Shown: positions 25,234-34,018 of the stretch, piece after piece
Position numbering within the stretch: position 1 is the first letter of the stretch
Layout: every line of letters starts with the position of its first letter
Assembly: GCF_003626595.1 (NCBI RefSeq)
Contig: NZ_RBAK01000002.1
Location: forward strand, 372,001 to 436,000
DNA from: Micromonospora endolithica
GTDB lineage: Bacteria > Actinomycetota > Actinomycetes > Mycobacteriales > Micromonosporaceae
Direction: 5' to 3'
Length of the DNA: 64,000 bases
Made by a program: the position numbers and the translations under genes
The notes under the pieces: generated by a model
Databases searched by the model: none
What the model was told of the DNA's origin: nothing
Seen by the model: the letters and a program-made list of their open reading frames with translations, nothing else

Positions 25234-27195
25234 CGGCAGGGTGACGGTGACCGCCACCGGCAGGTGGTCGCTGGCCGTACCGCGCGGCGCGACCGCCCCG
25301 GCCGCGGTCAGTCCCGGCGAGACGAACACGTGGTCGATCTGGTTCCGTGGATCGTCGGCGGGGCTGGTGCCCAGGGGACGGGCGGCGGCCAGCGCGTCGA
25401 CCAGCCCGACCCGGGTGAACTCCCCGAACGCCTCGTCGCCGGGCTCGGTGTTCAGGTCACCGCCGACCACCAGCGGCCGGCCGGCCGCGTACCCGACGGC
25501 GAAGTCGGCGACCGCACGGGCCTGCACCACCGGGCCCTCGCCCGGCGGGGGCTGGAGGTGGGTGCTGACCACCGCGGTCCGGACGCCGTCGCCGAGGTCC
25601 AGGGTGACGGCGAGGGCCTGCGCCCCGGTGGGTGCCCCGACCGCCGGCAGCGGGAGGGTTCGCGGGCCGGTCATCGGCCAGCGGCTCAGCACCGCGTCCC
25701 CCCAGACCGGGTCCGCGGCGGGGGCGAAGACGTAGGGCATGTCCAGCCGGTCGGCCAGCAGGTCCAGGGTGTCGTGTCCGCCGTTGAGCAGCCAGCCCCG
25801 GTCCACCTCGCTGAGCAGCACCACGTCGGGCCGTTGCCGGCTGACGATGCCGGCCAGTCCGGACAGGTCGAACCGGCCGTCCAGGCCGAAGCCCATCCGG
25901 ACGTTGTAGGCCACCACGGTCAGCCGCTCCGGCGGCCCGCCCCGGTTGCTGGCCACCGGCACCCCGTCGGCGACCACCGGCGTCAGGAGGGCCAGTGCGG
26001 TCAGCGCGACCGCGGTTCGCACCGGCACCGGTCGCCCCGCCGTCCGGGAGGCCGGTCGGGTGGTGCCGGCGACCACGGCCACCAGCAACGCCACCGACAC
26101 GGGCACCGCGGCGTTCGGGTAGCCCAGGTCGTACGCCGAGTAGTAACCCACCGCGCCCAAAGCGAACACGAGCATCCCGACGGCCGCCGCGTAGCCCCGT
26201 CGCCGGTCGTCCCCCGCCTCGCCGGGCCGGTCGAGGGTGCCCGCACCGGCCAGGGCGAGGCAGGCGCCGAGGCCGACCGCCGCCAGCAGCATGGCCGGGA
26301 CCAGCAGGTCGCCCCGGTCCAGGGCGAACAGCACCGCACCGGCGAGCAGGGCCACCGGTCCGACCGCCCGCGCCGGCCCGCCGGCGGGTCGGGTCAGCGC
26401 GGCCAGCAGGAAGCCGGCGACCGCCACCGGCAACGGCACCAGGCCCCACAGCGGCGAGCCGGCCACCCCGTCGCCGCTGACCAGGTAGGAGGTGCCGGTG
26501 CGGGCGAGCGCCGGGGAGAGCGCGAGCATCCCCGCCAGCAGCAGCGCCGGTCCGGCCAGCAGCCAGGCCCGGACACCGCCGGCACCGGCGGCCCGGCCGG
26601 ACGCGTACGGCGAGGCGACGTCGCCGGACCCGGCGGTGGCGGCCGGCCCGGTGGGGGCGCCGGGCGGATCCGACCCGTGCGGTGTGGCGGTGCGGGACGC
26701 CAGGGCGGTCAGGTAGAGCGCCACGAGTGCCACGCTGCCCAGCCAGCCCGCCCAACCGCCGCGCCAGACAAGGTCCTGGGTGTCCAGCAGGGCGTGCCCC
26801 GCCGCGTTCGCCGCCAGCCCGAGGGCCAGCCCCGGAACCGGCCGGGCGGTCGTCGTGGCGGTGGCGGAGAGCCAGACCAGCCCGGCGAGCAGGCCGGCGG
26901 TGGCCAGCCAGAGCTGGATCCGACCGCCGGGCGCGGCGGTCAGCGCCAGCCGGGCGACGGCCAGCACCACGCCCGCCGTGACGGTGACCGGACCGGCCCC
27001 CAGTCGACCGACCAGTACCGGGGCGGCCAGGGCGAGCACGAACCAGGCGAGGGCGAAGGCACCCATCAGCTCGGCGGGTGTGGACGCGGCCTGCCCGAAG
27101 ATGGTGATGATGCCCGGCAACCAGACGCGCAGGACGTCGACGAACAGGATGACGCCCAGCGCGAGCGCCCCGGTGGCGAACTGGCGATTGCGCAC
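25225..27195 (-). CDS. Membrane protein with C-terminal endonuclease/exonuclease/phosphatase domain
   Basis: The 656-residue protein has roughly eleven hydrophobic segments in its first 420 residues. An EEP domain (about 425-656) follows, with TVVAYNVRMGFG, VVLLSEVDRG, GDLNTEPGDEAF, NQIDHVFVSPGL and SDHLPV, which supply the metal and catalytic residues. The EEP domain should face outside if the number of segments is odd; that is uncertain. Substrates could be phospholipid, phosphodiester or nucleic acid. The GTG follows GGAGGGG at good spacing. A smaller relative is encoded at 44115. Confidence 0.85.
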   Translation of the reverse strand: MRNRQFATGALALGVILFVDVLRVWLPGIITIFGQAASTPAELMGAFALAWFVLALAAPVLVGRLGAGPVTVTAGVVLAVARLALTAAPGGRIQLWLATAGLLAGLVWLSATATTTARPVPGLALGLAANAAGHALLDTQDLVWRGGWAGWLGSVALVALYLTALASRTATPHGSDPPGAPTGPAATAGSGDVASPYASGRAAGAGGVRAWLLAGPALLLAGMLALSPALARTGTSYLVSGDGVAGSPLWGLVPLPVAVAGFLLAALTRPAGGPARAVGPVALLAGAVLFALDRGDLLVPAMLLAAVGLGACLALAGAGTLDRPGEAGDDRRRGYAAAVGMLVFALGAVGYYSAYDLGYPNAAVPVSVALLVAVVAGTTRPASRTAGRPVPVRTAVALTALALLTPVVADGVPVASNRGGPPERLTVVAYNVRMGFGLDGRFDLSGLAGIVSRQRPDVVLLSEVDRGWLLNGGHDTLDLLADRLDMPYVFAPAADPVWGDAVLSRWPMTGPRTLPLPAVGAPTGAQALAVTLDLGDGVRTAVVSTHLQPPPGEGPVVQARAVADFAVGYAAGRPLVVGGDLNTEPGDEAFGEFTRVGLVDALAAARPLGTSPADDPRNQIDHVFVSPGLTAAGAVAPRGTASDHLPVAVTVTLPPR

Positions 27196-27288
27196 CGGGA
27201 CCCCTCCACACCGTCGGCGGGCCGGCGGAGCGCGCCGGCACGGCGATTCTGCGCGTCGCGGCCACCCCGGTCAACGGCGCGGGTACGC

Positions 27289-27323
27289 CGAAGGGCGCCC
27301 ACCGCGACGGTGGACGCCCTTCG
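27289..27323 (-). terminator. Stem downstream of hupB
   Basis: CGAAGGGCGCCCACCG (27289-27304) pairs with CGGTGGACGCCCTTCG (27308-27323) with one C-A mismatch and loop CGA. It begins 15 bases past the hupB stop. Confidence 0.75.
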
Positions 27324-27337
27324 AGCCGGCCGGCGGG

Positions 27338-28015
27338 TCAGCGCTTGCTGGCCGCCTTCTTGGCCGGTGCCTTCTTCGCGGCGGTCTTCTTGGCCGCCGT
27401 GCTCTTGCTGGCCGTGGCGGTCTTCTTCGCCGCGGTGGCCTTGGTCGTCGCGGCGCTCTTCTTCGCCGGAGCGACCTTGGCGGTCGAGGTCTTCTTCGCC
27501 GCGGTGGTCTTCGTGGCCTTCGCCGCGGTGGTCTTCTTCGCCGCGGCCGTCGCCTTGCTGCCCGCCGACTTCGCGGCGGTGGCCTTGGCCCCGGTCGCCT
27601 TGGCGCCGGTGGCCTTCGTACCGGCCGCCTTGGTGCCGGTGGCCTTCGTGCCGGTGGCCTTGGCGGTGGTCGCCTTGGCCGTGGCCGTCCTGGTGGCGGC
27701 CGTGGCGGTCTTCTTCGCCGCCGCCGTGGCCTTCGGCACCTTGCCGCTGGCCACCATCTCCTTGAAGCCGGCGCCCGCGCGGAAGGTCGGTACGGATGTC
27801 TTCTTGACCTTCACCGCCTCACCGGTCCGCGGATTGCGTGCTGTTCGGGCACCTCGGACGCGCTTCTCGAACGCTCCGAAGCCAGTGATTGCCACCTTCT
27901 CGCCCTTGGTGACCGCCGCCTGGACCTCAGCGAGGACCGCGTCGAGCGCGGCCGTCGCCGTCTTCCGGTCCCCCAGGCGAACGGCGAGCGCCTCGATGAG
28001 CTCGGCCTTGTTCAC
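27338..28015 (-). CDS. hupB: HU-type nucleoid protein with Lys/Ala-rich tail
   Basis: The 225-residue protein has an HU domain (1-92): [14 protein letters not shown] at the start, [10 protein letters not shown], and [15 protein letters not shown] with the DNA-binding arm. A tail of about 130 residues follows, made of KKTA, KATG and AKK repeats like the histone H1-like tail of mycobacterial HupB. It binds and compacts DNA; in relatives the tail is modified and also binds iron or membranes. The GTG follows GGGAGGAAGTC. A promoter TTGTGT-16-TACCGT lies upstream and a stem downstream. Confidence 0.95.
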   Translation of the reverse strand: MNKAELIEALAVRLGDRKTATAALDAVLAEVQAAVTKGEKVAITGFGAFEKRVRGARTARNPRTGEAVKVKKTSVPTFRAGAGFKEMVASGKVPKATAAAKKTATAATRTATAKATTAKATGTKATGTKAAGTKATGAKATGAKATAAKSAGSKATAAAKKTTAAKATKTTAAKKTSTAKVAPAKKSAATTKATAAKKTATASKSTAAKKTAAKKAPAKKAASKR

Positions 28016-28065
28016 GACTTCCTCCCGATTGTGCAACTGACTCGACGCGAGCCATTCTGCGCGCA

Positions 28066-28093
28066 CGGTATGCCCTGTGCTGCCGGGACACAA
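28066..28093 (-). promoter_or_regulatory. Candidate hupB promoter
   Basis: On the minus strand TTGTGT (28088-28093) and TACCGT (28066-28071) are spaced by 16 bases, about 50 bases before the GTG, leaving room for a 5' leader with a ribosome binding site. Confidence 0.5.
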
Positions 28094-28131
28094 ACATTCG
28101 GCAGAAAAAAGCCCTTGTGTCGCAACGGATT

Positions 28132-28160
28132 CGCCCCCACCGGCCGAGCCGGTGGGGGCG
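28132..28160 (-). terminator. Terminator of leuCD
   Basis: A perfect 13-bp stem CGCCCCCACCGGC/GCCGGTGGGGGCG with loop CGA lies 27 bases past the leuD stop. No long T run. Confidence 0.8.
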
Positions 28161-28187
28161 GAAACCGCGCTGAGATCGGGCGTACGG

Positions 28188-28775
28188 CTAGGCCACCGAG
28201 GGCAGGAACGACGGCCGGGACGCCTCGAAGGCGGTGATGTCGGCCTCGTGGCGGAGGGTGAGTCCAATGTCGTCCAGGCCCTCCATCAGCCGCCAGCGGC
28301 TGAAGTCGTCCAGCGGGAACGACCAGGTGGCGTCCCCGGCGCGGACCTCGCGGGCGGTCAGGTCGACGGTCACCTGGGCACCCGGGTCGGTGGTGACCAG
28401 GTCCCAGATCTCCTCTACCGCCTTCAATTCCAACTCCACCGGGAGCAGGCCCTCCTTGAGGGCGTTGCCCCGGAAGATGTCACCGAAGCGGGGCGAGATC
28501 ACCGCCCGGAACCCCCAGTCGCGCAGCGCCCACACGGCGTGCTCCCGGGAGGACCCGGTGCCGAACTCCGGCCCGGCCACGAGAATCGACGCACCGGAAT
28601 AGGCGGGATCGTTGAGGACGAATTCCGGGTCCTCCCGCCAGGCGTTGAACAAGCCGTCCGCGAAACCGGTCCGGGTCACCCGCTTGAGGTACACGGCGGG
28701 GATGATCTGGTCGGTGTCCACGTTGGACCGACGCAGCGGCACGGCGGTGCCGCGGTGGGTGGTGAACCTGTCCAT
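28188..28775 (-). CDS. leuD: 3-isopropylmalate dehydratase small subunit
   Basis: LeuD pairs with LeuC to isomerise 2- to 3-isopropylmalate in leucine synthesis. The 195 residues include [20 protein letters not shown] near the start and [17 protein letters not shown], the conserved swivel-domain motif. The ATG follows AAGGGGAC and lies 16 bases beyond leuC, so the two are an operon closed by the stem at 28132. Confidence 0.97.
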   Translation of the reverse strand: MDRFTTHRGTAVPLRRSNVDTDQIIPAVYLKRVTRTGFADGLFNAWREDPEFVLNDPAYSGASILVAGPEFGTGSSREHAVWALRDWGFRAVISPRFGDIFRGNALKEGLLPVELELKAVEEIWDLVTTDPGAQVTVDLTAREVRAGDATWSFPLDDFSRWRLMEGLDDIGLTLRHEADITAFEASRPSFLPSVA

Positions 28776-28791
28776 CAGCGGTGTCCCCTTC

Positions 28792-30237
28792 TCACAGGTC
28801 GGCGGGAGCGGCGAGGCGGCCGACCACGGCGGTGGCGGCGGCGACCGGCGGGGAGACCAGGTGGGTGCGTCCGCCCCGGCCCTGACGACCCTCGAAGTTG
28901 CGGTTGGAGGTGGAGGCGGAGCGCTGCCCCGGGGACAGCGTGTCCGGGTTCATGCCGAGGCACATCGAGCAGCCGGCGAAGCGCCACTCGGCGCCGGCGT
29001 CGGTGAACACCTTGTCCAGCCCCTCGGCCTCGGCGGCCTCCCGTACCGCGGCGGAGCCGGGCACGACCAGCATCCGTACGCCGTCGGCGACCTGGTTGCC
29101 GCGCAGCACGTCGGCGGCGGCCCGGAGGTCCTCCAGGCGCCCGTTGGTGCAGGAGCCGACGAACACCACGTCGACCGCGAGGTCCCGCAGCGGGGTGCCG
29201 GGCGTCAGGTCCATGTATTCCAGGGCGCGGCGGGCGGCGGCCCGCTCCGACTCGCCGGCGAACTCCTCCGGCGCCGGCACCACCGCGCCGAGCGGCGCGC
29301 CCTGGCCGGGGTTGGTGCCCCAGGTGACGAACGGTGTGATCCGGCTCGCGTCGAGGGTGACCTCGGCGTCGAACGTCGCGTCCGGGTCGGTGGGCAGCGT
29401 CCGCCACCAGGCGACCGCCGCGTCCCAGTCGGTGCCCGTCGGGGCGTGCGGCCGGCCCTTCAGGTACGCGAAGGTGGTCTCGTCCGGTGCGATCATGCCG
29501 GCCTTGGCGCCCCACTCGATGGACATGTTGGCGATCGTCATCCGCCCCTCCATCGACAGGGCCTCGATCGCCTCGCCCCGGTACTCGACGATGTGGCCGC
29601 GCCCGCCGCCGGTGCCGACCTGGGCGATCAGGGCGAGCACCAGGTCCTTGGCGGTGACCCCCGGGCCGAGCCGACCGGTGACGTTCACCGCCATCGTCTT
29701 CGGGCGCGCCTGCGGCAGCGTCTGGGTGGCCAGCACGTGCTCGACCTCGCTGGTGCCGATGCCGAACGCGAGCGCGCCGAAGGCCCCGTGGGTGGCGGTG
29801 TGCGAGTCGCCGCACACGATCGTCGTACCGGGCTGGGTGAGGCCGAGCTGCGGTCCGATGACGTGCACGATGCCCTGGTTGTCGTCGCCCAGCGGGTGCA
29901 GCTTCACGCCGAACTCGGCGCAGTTGCGGCGCAGGGTCTCGATCTGCGTACGCGAGGTGGGGTCGGCGATGGTGAGCAGGTCACCGCGGCGCGAGCGGAA
30001 CGCGGGGTCCGCGTACCCGGTCGGGGTGTTGTGGTCCTCCGTCGCGATCGTCAGGTCGGTGCGGCGGACCGGGCGACCGGCGAGGCGTAGCCCGTCGAAG
30101 GCCTGCGGGCTGGTCACCTCGTGCAGCAGGTGCAGGTCGATGAAGAGCAGATCGGGCTCGCCCGCGGCAGACCGTACGACGTGCGCGTCCCAGACCTTCT
30201 CGGCCAGGGTCCTCGGCTCAGGAGTGACTCCCACCAT
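28792..30237 (-). CDS. leuC: 3-isopropylmalate dehydratase large subunit
   Basis: LeuC carries the 4Fe-4S cluster of isopropylmalate isomerase. The 481 residues include [25 protein letters not shown] and [12 protein letters not shown], whose three cysteines bind the cluster. The ATG ([10 protein letters not shown]) is preceded at 6 bases by TAGGAT (minus strand of 30244-30249), with no ribosome binding site, so the message is probably leaderless. It is divergent from the NdgR-like regulator with only 37 bases between starts. Confidence 0.97.
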   Translation of the reverse strand: MVGVTPEPRTLAEKVWDAHVVRSAAGEPDLLFIDLHLLHEVTSPQAFDGLRLAGRPVRRTDLTIATEDHNTPTGYADPAFRSRRGDLLTIADPTSRTQIETLRRNCAEFGVKLHPLGDDNQGIVHVIGPQLGLTQPGTTIVCGDSHTATHGAFGALAFGIGTSEVEHVLATQTLPQARPKTMAVNVTGRLGPGVTAKDLVLALIAQVGTGGGRGHIVEYRGEAIEALSMEGRMTIANMSIEWGAKAGMIAPDETTFAYLKGRPHAPTGTDWDAAVAWWRTLPTDPDATFDAEVTLDASRITPFVTWGTNPGQGAPLGAVVPAPEEFAGESERAAARRALEYMDLTPGTPLRDLAVDVVFVGSCTNGRLEDLRAAADVLRGNQVADGVRMLVVPGSAAVREAAEAEGLDKVFTDAGAEWRFAGCSMCLGMNPDTLSPGQRSASTSNRNFEGRQGRGGRTHLVSPPVAAATAVVGRLAAPADL

Positions 30238-30240
30238 CTG

Positions 30241-30267
30241 GACATCCTAAATTCTGGGAGGTAAGTT
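30241..30267. promoter_or_regulatory. Overlapping divergent promoters of leuC and ndgR with candidate operator
   Basis: TAGGAT reads toward leuC (30244-30249, minus) and TAAGTT toward ndgR (30262-30267, plus), each 6-7 bases before its start codon. Between them the minus strand reads CCAGAATTTAGG (30246-30257). The same CCAGAATTnnGG pattern occurs upstream of leuB. The position over both -10 elements suits a repressor or activator site. Confidence 0.6.
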
Positions 30268-30274
30268 TCGGCTT

Positions 30275-30973
30275 GTGGGACACAGTATGAGCGGTGTCGG
30301 CGTTCTCGACAAGGCGGTGGTCATCCTGGCCGCCTGTGTCGACGGCGCCAGCCTGGCCGAACTCGTCGAACGAACCAAGCTGCCCCGGGCCACCGCGCAC
30401 CGGCTCGCGCAGGCCCTGGAGATCCACCGGATGCTGGTCCGGGACACCCAGGGACGCTGGCGTCCCGGTCCGCGCCTGGGCGAGCTGGCGAACGCCGCGC
30501 CGGACGTCCTGCTGACCGCGGCGGAGCCGTTGCTCGCCGCGCTGCGGGACGCCACCGGCGAGAGCGCCCAGCTCTACCTGCGCCGCGCGGACGAGCGGAT
30601 CTGCGTGGCCGCCGCCGAACGGGCCAGCGGCCTGCGGGACACCGTCCCGGTCGGCTCGGTGCTGCCGATGACGGCCGGTTCGGCGGCGCAGATCCTGCTC
30701 GCCTGGGAGCCGCCGGAGGCGGTGATGCCGCTGCTGCCCCGGTCGAAGTTCACCGGCCGCACGCTCGCCGAGGTACGCCGGCGGGGCTGGGCGCAGAGCG
30801 TCGCCGAGCGGGAGGCCGGTGTGGCGAGCGTCTCCGCCCCGATCCGGGACCGCACCGGCCGGGTGATCGCCTCGATCAGCATCTCCGGACCGATCGAACG
30901 CCTCGGCCGCCGCCCCGGCGAACGCCACGCGATGGCCGTGGTGAGAGCCGGCCAACGCCTCTCCGGCCTCTAA
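30275..30973 (+). CDS. ndgR: IclR-family regulator, NdgR-like
   Basis: The 232-residue protein has an N-terminal winged helix (GVGVLDKAVVILAAC, LAELVERTKLPRATAHRLAQ) and a C-terminal IclR effector domain (about 80-232). In Streptomyces NdgR (AreB) is divergent from leuCD and controls leucine and other amino acid genes; the same arrangement here supports the name. The GTG start is preceded by TAAGTT at 7 bases, suggesting a leaderless message; the ATG four codons on (30287) is an alternative. Confidence 0.88.
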   Translation: MGHSMSGVGVLDKAVVILAACVDGASLAELVERTKLPRATAHRLAQALEIHRMLVRDTQGRWRPGPRLGELANAAPDVLLTAAEPLLAALRDATGESAQLYLRRADERICVAAAERASGLRDTVPVGSVLPMTAGSAAQILLAWEPPEAVMPLLPRSKFTGRTLAEVRRRGWAQSVAEREAGVASVSAPIRDRTGRVIASISISGPIERLGRRPGERHAMAVVRAGQRLSGL

Positions 30974-30991
30974 CCCACCCCCACCCGGTCC

Positions 30992-31045
30992 ATCATGGCG
31001 CTGGCGTCCCGACACGCCGGTGTCGAGGGCGGCCAACCCCATGAT
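30992..31045. repeat. Imperfect hairpin element after ndgR
   Basis: The left arm (30992-31015) begins ATCATGG and ends CGACAC. The right arm (31020-31045) is GTGTCG...CCATGAT, its imperfect inverse with two extra bases. The core CGACACGCCGGTGTCG is a tight 6-bp hairpin. I recall closely similar sequence between other Micromonospora genes; unverified. Confidence 0.55.
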
Positions 31046-31086
31046 CAACCCGACAGGGGCGGGCGGGGTGGGGTGGGTACGGGAAA

Positions 31087-31115
31087 GCCCGCCTCGCGGA
31101 GCGAGGCGGGCTTTT
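31087..31115 (+). terminator. Intrinsic terminator between ndgR and tRNA-Glu
   Basis: A perfect 11-bp stem GCCCGCCTCGC/GCGAGGCGGGC with loop GGA is followed by TTTTT on the plus strand. On the minus strand it also lies just past the tRNA-Glu, so it may serve both. Confidence 0.88.
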
Positions 31116-31117
31116 TC

Positions 31118-31193
31118 TGGTAGCCCCGACCGGATTCGAACCGGCGCTACCGCCTTGAGAGGGCGGCGTCCTGGGCCACTAGACGACGGGGCC
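31118..31193 (-). tRNA. tRNA-Glu (anticodon CTC) with encoded CCA
   Basis: The body is 31121-31193 (73 nt). The acceptor stem GGCCCCG/CGGGGCT pairs with a first G-U, and the D and T arms are normal. The anticodon stem CCGCC/GGCGG encloses CTCTCAA, giving CTC. The 3' CCA is encoded at 31118-31120. Confidence 0.96.
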
Positions 31194-31330
31194 AGGCACT
31201 TTTCCTGCTTCACCACCGTTGCGGGCGGTGCGGGAAGTAGTCTAGCGGCACGGGTCGGCACCGCGATCGAGGGGGTCGGGTCGCTACTACCGATGTCACG
31301 GACCGGGCCGGGAGCGGCCGGACACGACGA

Positions 31331-31358
31331 AGCCCGTCCCACCGGAGTGGAACGGGCT
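31331..31358 (-). terminator. Stem downstream of the second tRNA-Glu
   Basis: AGCCCGTCCCAC (31331-31342) pairs with GTGGAACGGGCT (31347-31358) apart from one C-A mismatch. It lies 13 bases past the tRNA 3' end; no clear T run. Confidence 0.6.
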
Positions 31359-31371
31359 CGTCACGCTTCTG

Positions 31372-31444
31372 TAGCCCCGACCGGATTCGAACCGGCGCTA
31401 CCGCCTTGAGAGGGCGGCGTCCTGGGCCGCTAGACGACGGGGCC
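31372..31444 (-). tRNA. tRNA-Glu (anticodon CTC), second copy without encoded CCA
   Basis: It is identical to the first tRNA-Glu except for one base in the D loop, and the 3' end continues CAG rather than CCA, so CCA must be added by the nucleotidyltransferase. The copies lie in the same direction with their own downstream hairpins. Confidence 0.96.
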
Positions 31445-31507
31445 AGAACTGCTTCTGCCGCACCACCCCTGCGGGCGGTGCCGCCGAACTCTACCAGAAT
31501 CCAGCGA

Positions 31508-31529
31508 CCGACGCTCTCGCGAGCGTCGG
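31508..31529 (-). terminator. Hairpin downstream of tRNA-Gln
   Basis: CCGACGCTC/GAGCGTCGG forms a perfect 9-bp stem with loop TCGC, 5 bases past the tRNA-Gln body. No T run. Confidence 0.6.
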
Positions 31530-31534
31530 CTGCG

Positions 31535-31606
31535 CTGGGGTACCAGGACTCGAACCTAGACTAACTGAACCAGAATCAGTCGGGCTGCCAATTACCCCAT
31601 ACCCCA
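31535..31606 (-). tRNA. tRNA-Gln (anticodon CTG)
   Basis: The 72-nt body has acceptor TGGGGTA/TACCCCA, discriminator G, anticodon stem ACTGA/TCAGT around TTCTGGT (CTG), and a normal T loop. CCA is not encoded. Its order next to the tRNA-Glu copies suggests one tRNA cluster on the minus strand. Confidence 0.95.
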
Positions 31607-31713
31607 TCGGCCCCTTGCGGCGCCGGGTACAAACCTTACCTTCCCGGTGCCCGGAGGCCAAATCGATACCCCGAAACCGCCTCCGAGCTGCGAAAACGGG
31701 GTCGATGACCGGA

Positions 31714-32517
31714 TCAGGCGACGGGCACCACGGGGTTGGTCAACTCCCCGATGCCGTCGATCCGCACGGTGACCGTATCCCCCTCCGTGAGCGGGCTAAC
31801 CCCCGCCGGCGTGCCGGTCAGCACCACGTCGCCGGGCAGCAGCGTCATCACGTGTGACACGTACGACACCAGGGCCGGCACGTCGAAGACCATGTCCCGG
31901 GTCCGGCCGATCTGGCGGACCTCCATCTCCTCGGGGTCGCGGCCGACCTCGCAACGGATCTCCAGGTCTGTCACGTCCAGCCCGGTGGTGATCCACGGCC
32001 CGATCGGACAGAACGAGTCGAAGCCCTTGGCCCGGGTCCACTGGCCGTCGGTGCGCTGGAGGTCCCGCGCGGTGACGTCGTTGGCGCAGGTGTAGCCGAA
32101 GATGGCCTTCTCGGCGGCGGCCCGGTCGGCGCGGCGGGCACCCGGCGCGCCGATCACCACGGCCAGCTCCGCCTCGTGCTCCACCTGCTTGGAGAAGATC
32201 GGCAGCCGGATCGCGTCCCGCGGGCCGATGACCGACGTGGAGGGCTTGAGGAACAGCAGCGGCTCCTTGGGGACCTCGCTGCCGTGCTCGGCGGCGTGCT
32301 CGGCGTAGTTGCGACCGATGCAGACGACCTTGCTGGGCAGGATCGGCGAGAGCAGCCGGACGTCGGAGAGCGCCCAGCGGGCGCCGGAAAACTGGATCTT
32401 GCCGAACGGGTGCCCCTCGATCTCGGCGACGGTCAGCCCCTGCGAGCCGGCCTCCACCTCGCCCTCGACGACCCCGAACGACATTCCCTTGGCATGAGCG
32501 AAGCGAGCGATACGCAC
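31714..32517 (-). CDS. Fumarylacetoacetate hydrolase family protein
   Basis: The 267-residue protein has the FAH fold motifs: VVCIGRNYAEHAAEHGSE, LLFLKPSTSVIGP, EHEAELAVVIG with metal-binding Glu residues, YTCANDVTARDLQ, and the C-terminal GDVVLTGTPAGVSPL. Family members cleave acylpyruvates or decarboxylate 2-oxo acids; the substrate is not clear. The GTG start (VRIARFAHA) lies 6 bases after TAAGGT (32524-32529), so it is probably leaderless. Confidence 0.9.
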   Translation of the reverse strand: MRIARFAHAKGMSFGVVEGEVEAGSQGLTVAEIEGHPFGKIQFSGARWALSDVRLLSPILPSKVVCIGRNYAEHAAEHGSEVPKEPLLFLKPSTSVIGPRDAIRLPIFSKQVEHEAELAVVIGAPGARRADRAAAEKAIFGYTCANDVTARDLQRTDGQWTRAKGFDSFCPIGPWITTGLDVTDLEIRCEVGRDPEEMEVRQIGRTRDMVFDVPALVSYVSHVMTLLPGDVVLTGTPAGVSPLTEGDTVTVRIDGIGELTNPVVPVA

Positions 32518-32698
32518 CCGGCAACCTTAGCCCCGCCGACGGCGGAGACCGCTGCGACCACCGCGACGCCGCGCGAGGGGACCCATCGGGAGGGGACGCG
32601 CACCCTACGCCGGATCCGGCGGGACGGCGCGTACTTCCCGGCTTCTCACCCGCACGACGTGGGACCGCCCCTAGCGTCGGCTCCGGAGGTTCGTTCGT

Positions 32699-33982
32699 AT
32701 GCCTGCATCGACACGACACCACAGAGTCATGGCAGTGTTCGTGAACTGCCTCGGCGTTCTCGCCGCCCTGCCGGCGCTGCCGGCGGCGGCCCCGGACGCG
32801 GCGACCGCGGAGCGCCGTCCCGTGACGCACGCGGCGGCGCCGTCGGCGGAACCCGGCCGGCCGTCCGCGCCACCGGCGCTGCCCACCCCGACCCGGGACG
32901 CGGTGCCACCGCCGAAACCGGCGGTCACGGTGGCGGTCGCGTCGGAGGGCACGCCCGCGCCGCGGTACCGGATCCAGGTCCGCAACTCCGGCTCCGCGCC
33001 GGTGTCCACCACCGTCCGGCAGGAGCTGCCGCCCGGCTCCTCGGCGACGACGATCACCGACGGCGGCCGGACCACCCGCACCGCCGGCACGGACGAGGTG
33101 ACGTGGCGGCTGCGGCTGCCGGCGCGAAGCACCACCACGCTGGCGACCACGCTCACCACCGCCACGCCGGACCAGCCGCACACCGCGCCGGCCTGCGCGT
33201 TCGACGGTGCCGGCAACCGGCCGTACGACTGCGCGACGGCGACCTGGAACGCGGCGCCGGCCGCGGTGGAGCGCGCCCCGCAGACCCCGGTCTGGCGACG
33301 CCCGGCGGTGCTGCTGGCCGGACTCGGCGGGGTGGTCGTGCTGGCCCTCGGCGGAATCTGGCTGTTCCGGCGGCGGCGGCGCCCGACGGCGGCGGCGCTG
33401 GCCCACGACGGCCCGGGCACGGTCTACCCGCGGCCGGCGGTCCCGGAGGTGACCCGACGCCGGCGGCGACCCTCGACGTGGCTGCTGGTGCCGGCGGCGG
33501 CGCTGGTGCTCGCCGGCACGGTCGGCACCGCCACCTGGACCGCCACCCGGCGGGTCGCGGCCGTCGACACGGACAGCCAGCCGACCACCGGCGCGTGGAT
33601 CGGGCGGGGGGTGGCCGGCGGGGTCGGCGAGCCGCTGCGTGAGTCGGCGTTCGAGTTCACCGTCTACCGGGTCACCTGCCAGCCGGGGCAGGACGCGCGG
33701 CGGTGCGAGGCGACCGTCGGGGTGCGCAACGTCTCACCGGAGCGGCAGAGCTGGCACGGCCGGTTGCAGCGGGCGTACCTGCCGGACGGCAACTTCGTCA
33801 GCACCGACGAGCAGGCCACCCGCAGCGCCAACCAGGGCCGGGACGTCTTCGCCGAGCCGATGGCGGCCGGCAGCCGGATGGTGCTGCCGCTGGTGTTCAC
33901 GGTGCACGGCGAGCAGCCGCCGCAGCAGTTGGAACTGCGCAGCGGAGTCTTCTCGGCCGGGGTGCGGGTGGACGTGCCCTGA
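32699..33982 (+). CDS. Exported membrane protein with two central membrane segments
   Basis: I do not recognise this family. The 427-residue protein has a likely signal or anchor at about 10-35, then a Pro/Ala linker. A beta-rich DUF11-like region (about 75-165; RYRIQVRNSGSAPVSTTVRQ) follows. Membrane segments are at about 200-222 and 262-282, separated by a basic cytoplasmic loop, and an extracellular C-terminal domain has two Cys. The ATG follows GGAGG. It is unlinked to its neighbours by function. Confidence 0.7.
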   Translation: MPASTRHHRVMAVFVNCLGVLAALPALPAAAPDAATAERRPVTHAAAPSAEPGRPSAPPALPTPTRDAVPPPKPAVTVAVASEGTPAPRYRIQVRNSGSAPVSTTVRQELPPGSSATTITDGGRTTRTAGTDEVTWRLRLPARSTTTLATTLTTATPDQPHTAPACAFDGAGNRPYDCATATWNAAPAAVERAPQTPVWRRPAVLLAGLGGVVVLALGGIWLFRRRRRPTAAALAHDGPGTVYPRPAVPEVTRRRRRPSTWLLVPAAALVLAGTVGTATWTATRRVAAVDTDSQPTTGAWIGRGVAGGVGEPLRESAFEFTVYRVTCQPGQDARRCEATVGVRNVSPERQSWHGRLQRAYLPDGNFVSTDEQATRSANQGRDVFAEPMAAGSRMVLPLVFTVHGEQPPQQLELRSGVFSAGVRVDVP

Positions 33983-34005
33983 CCAGGGTGGGTCCCCCGA
34001 GGTCG

Positions 34006-34011
34006 TACCCT
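34006..34011 (+). promoter_or_regulatory. -10 element TACCCT of the truncated paralogue
   Basis: TACCCT lies 7 bases before the GTG at 34019; no ribosome binding site is present. Confidence 0.5.
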
Positions 34012-34018
34012 GGGCTGC

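Noticed and set aside
23854..27765. 1303-codon plus-strand frame across five regions
   Set aside because: It crosses the real genes on both strands and a repeat region, and its content is Arg/Gly/Pro runs.
31020..31409. 129-codon plus-strand frame across the tRNA genes
   Set aside because: It overlaps two tRNA genes and a terminator on its path, so it cannot be a gene.
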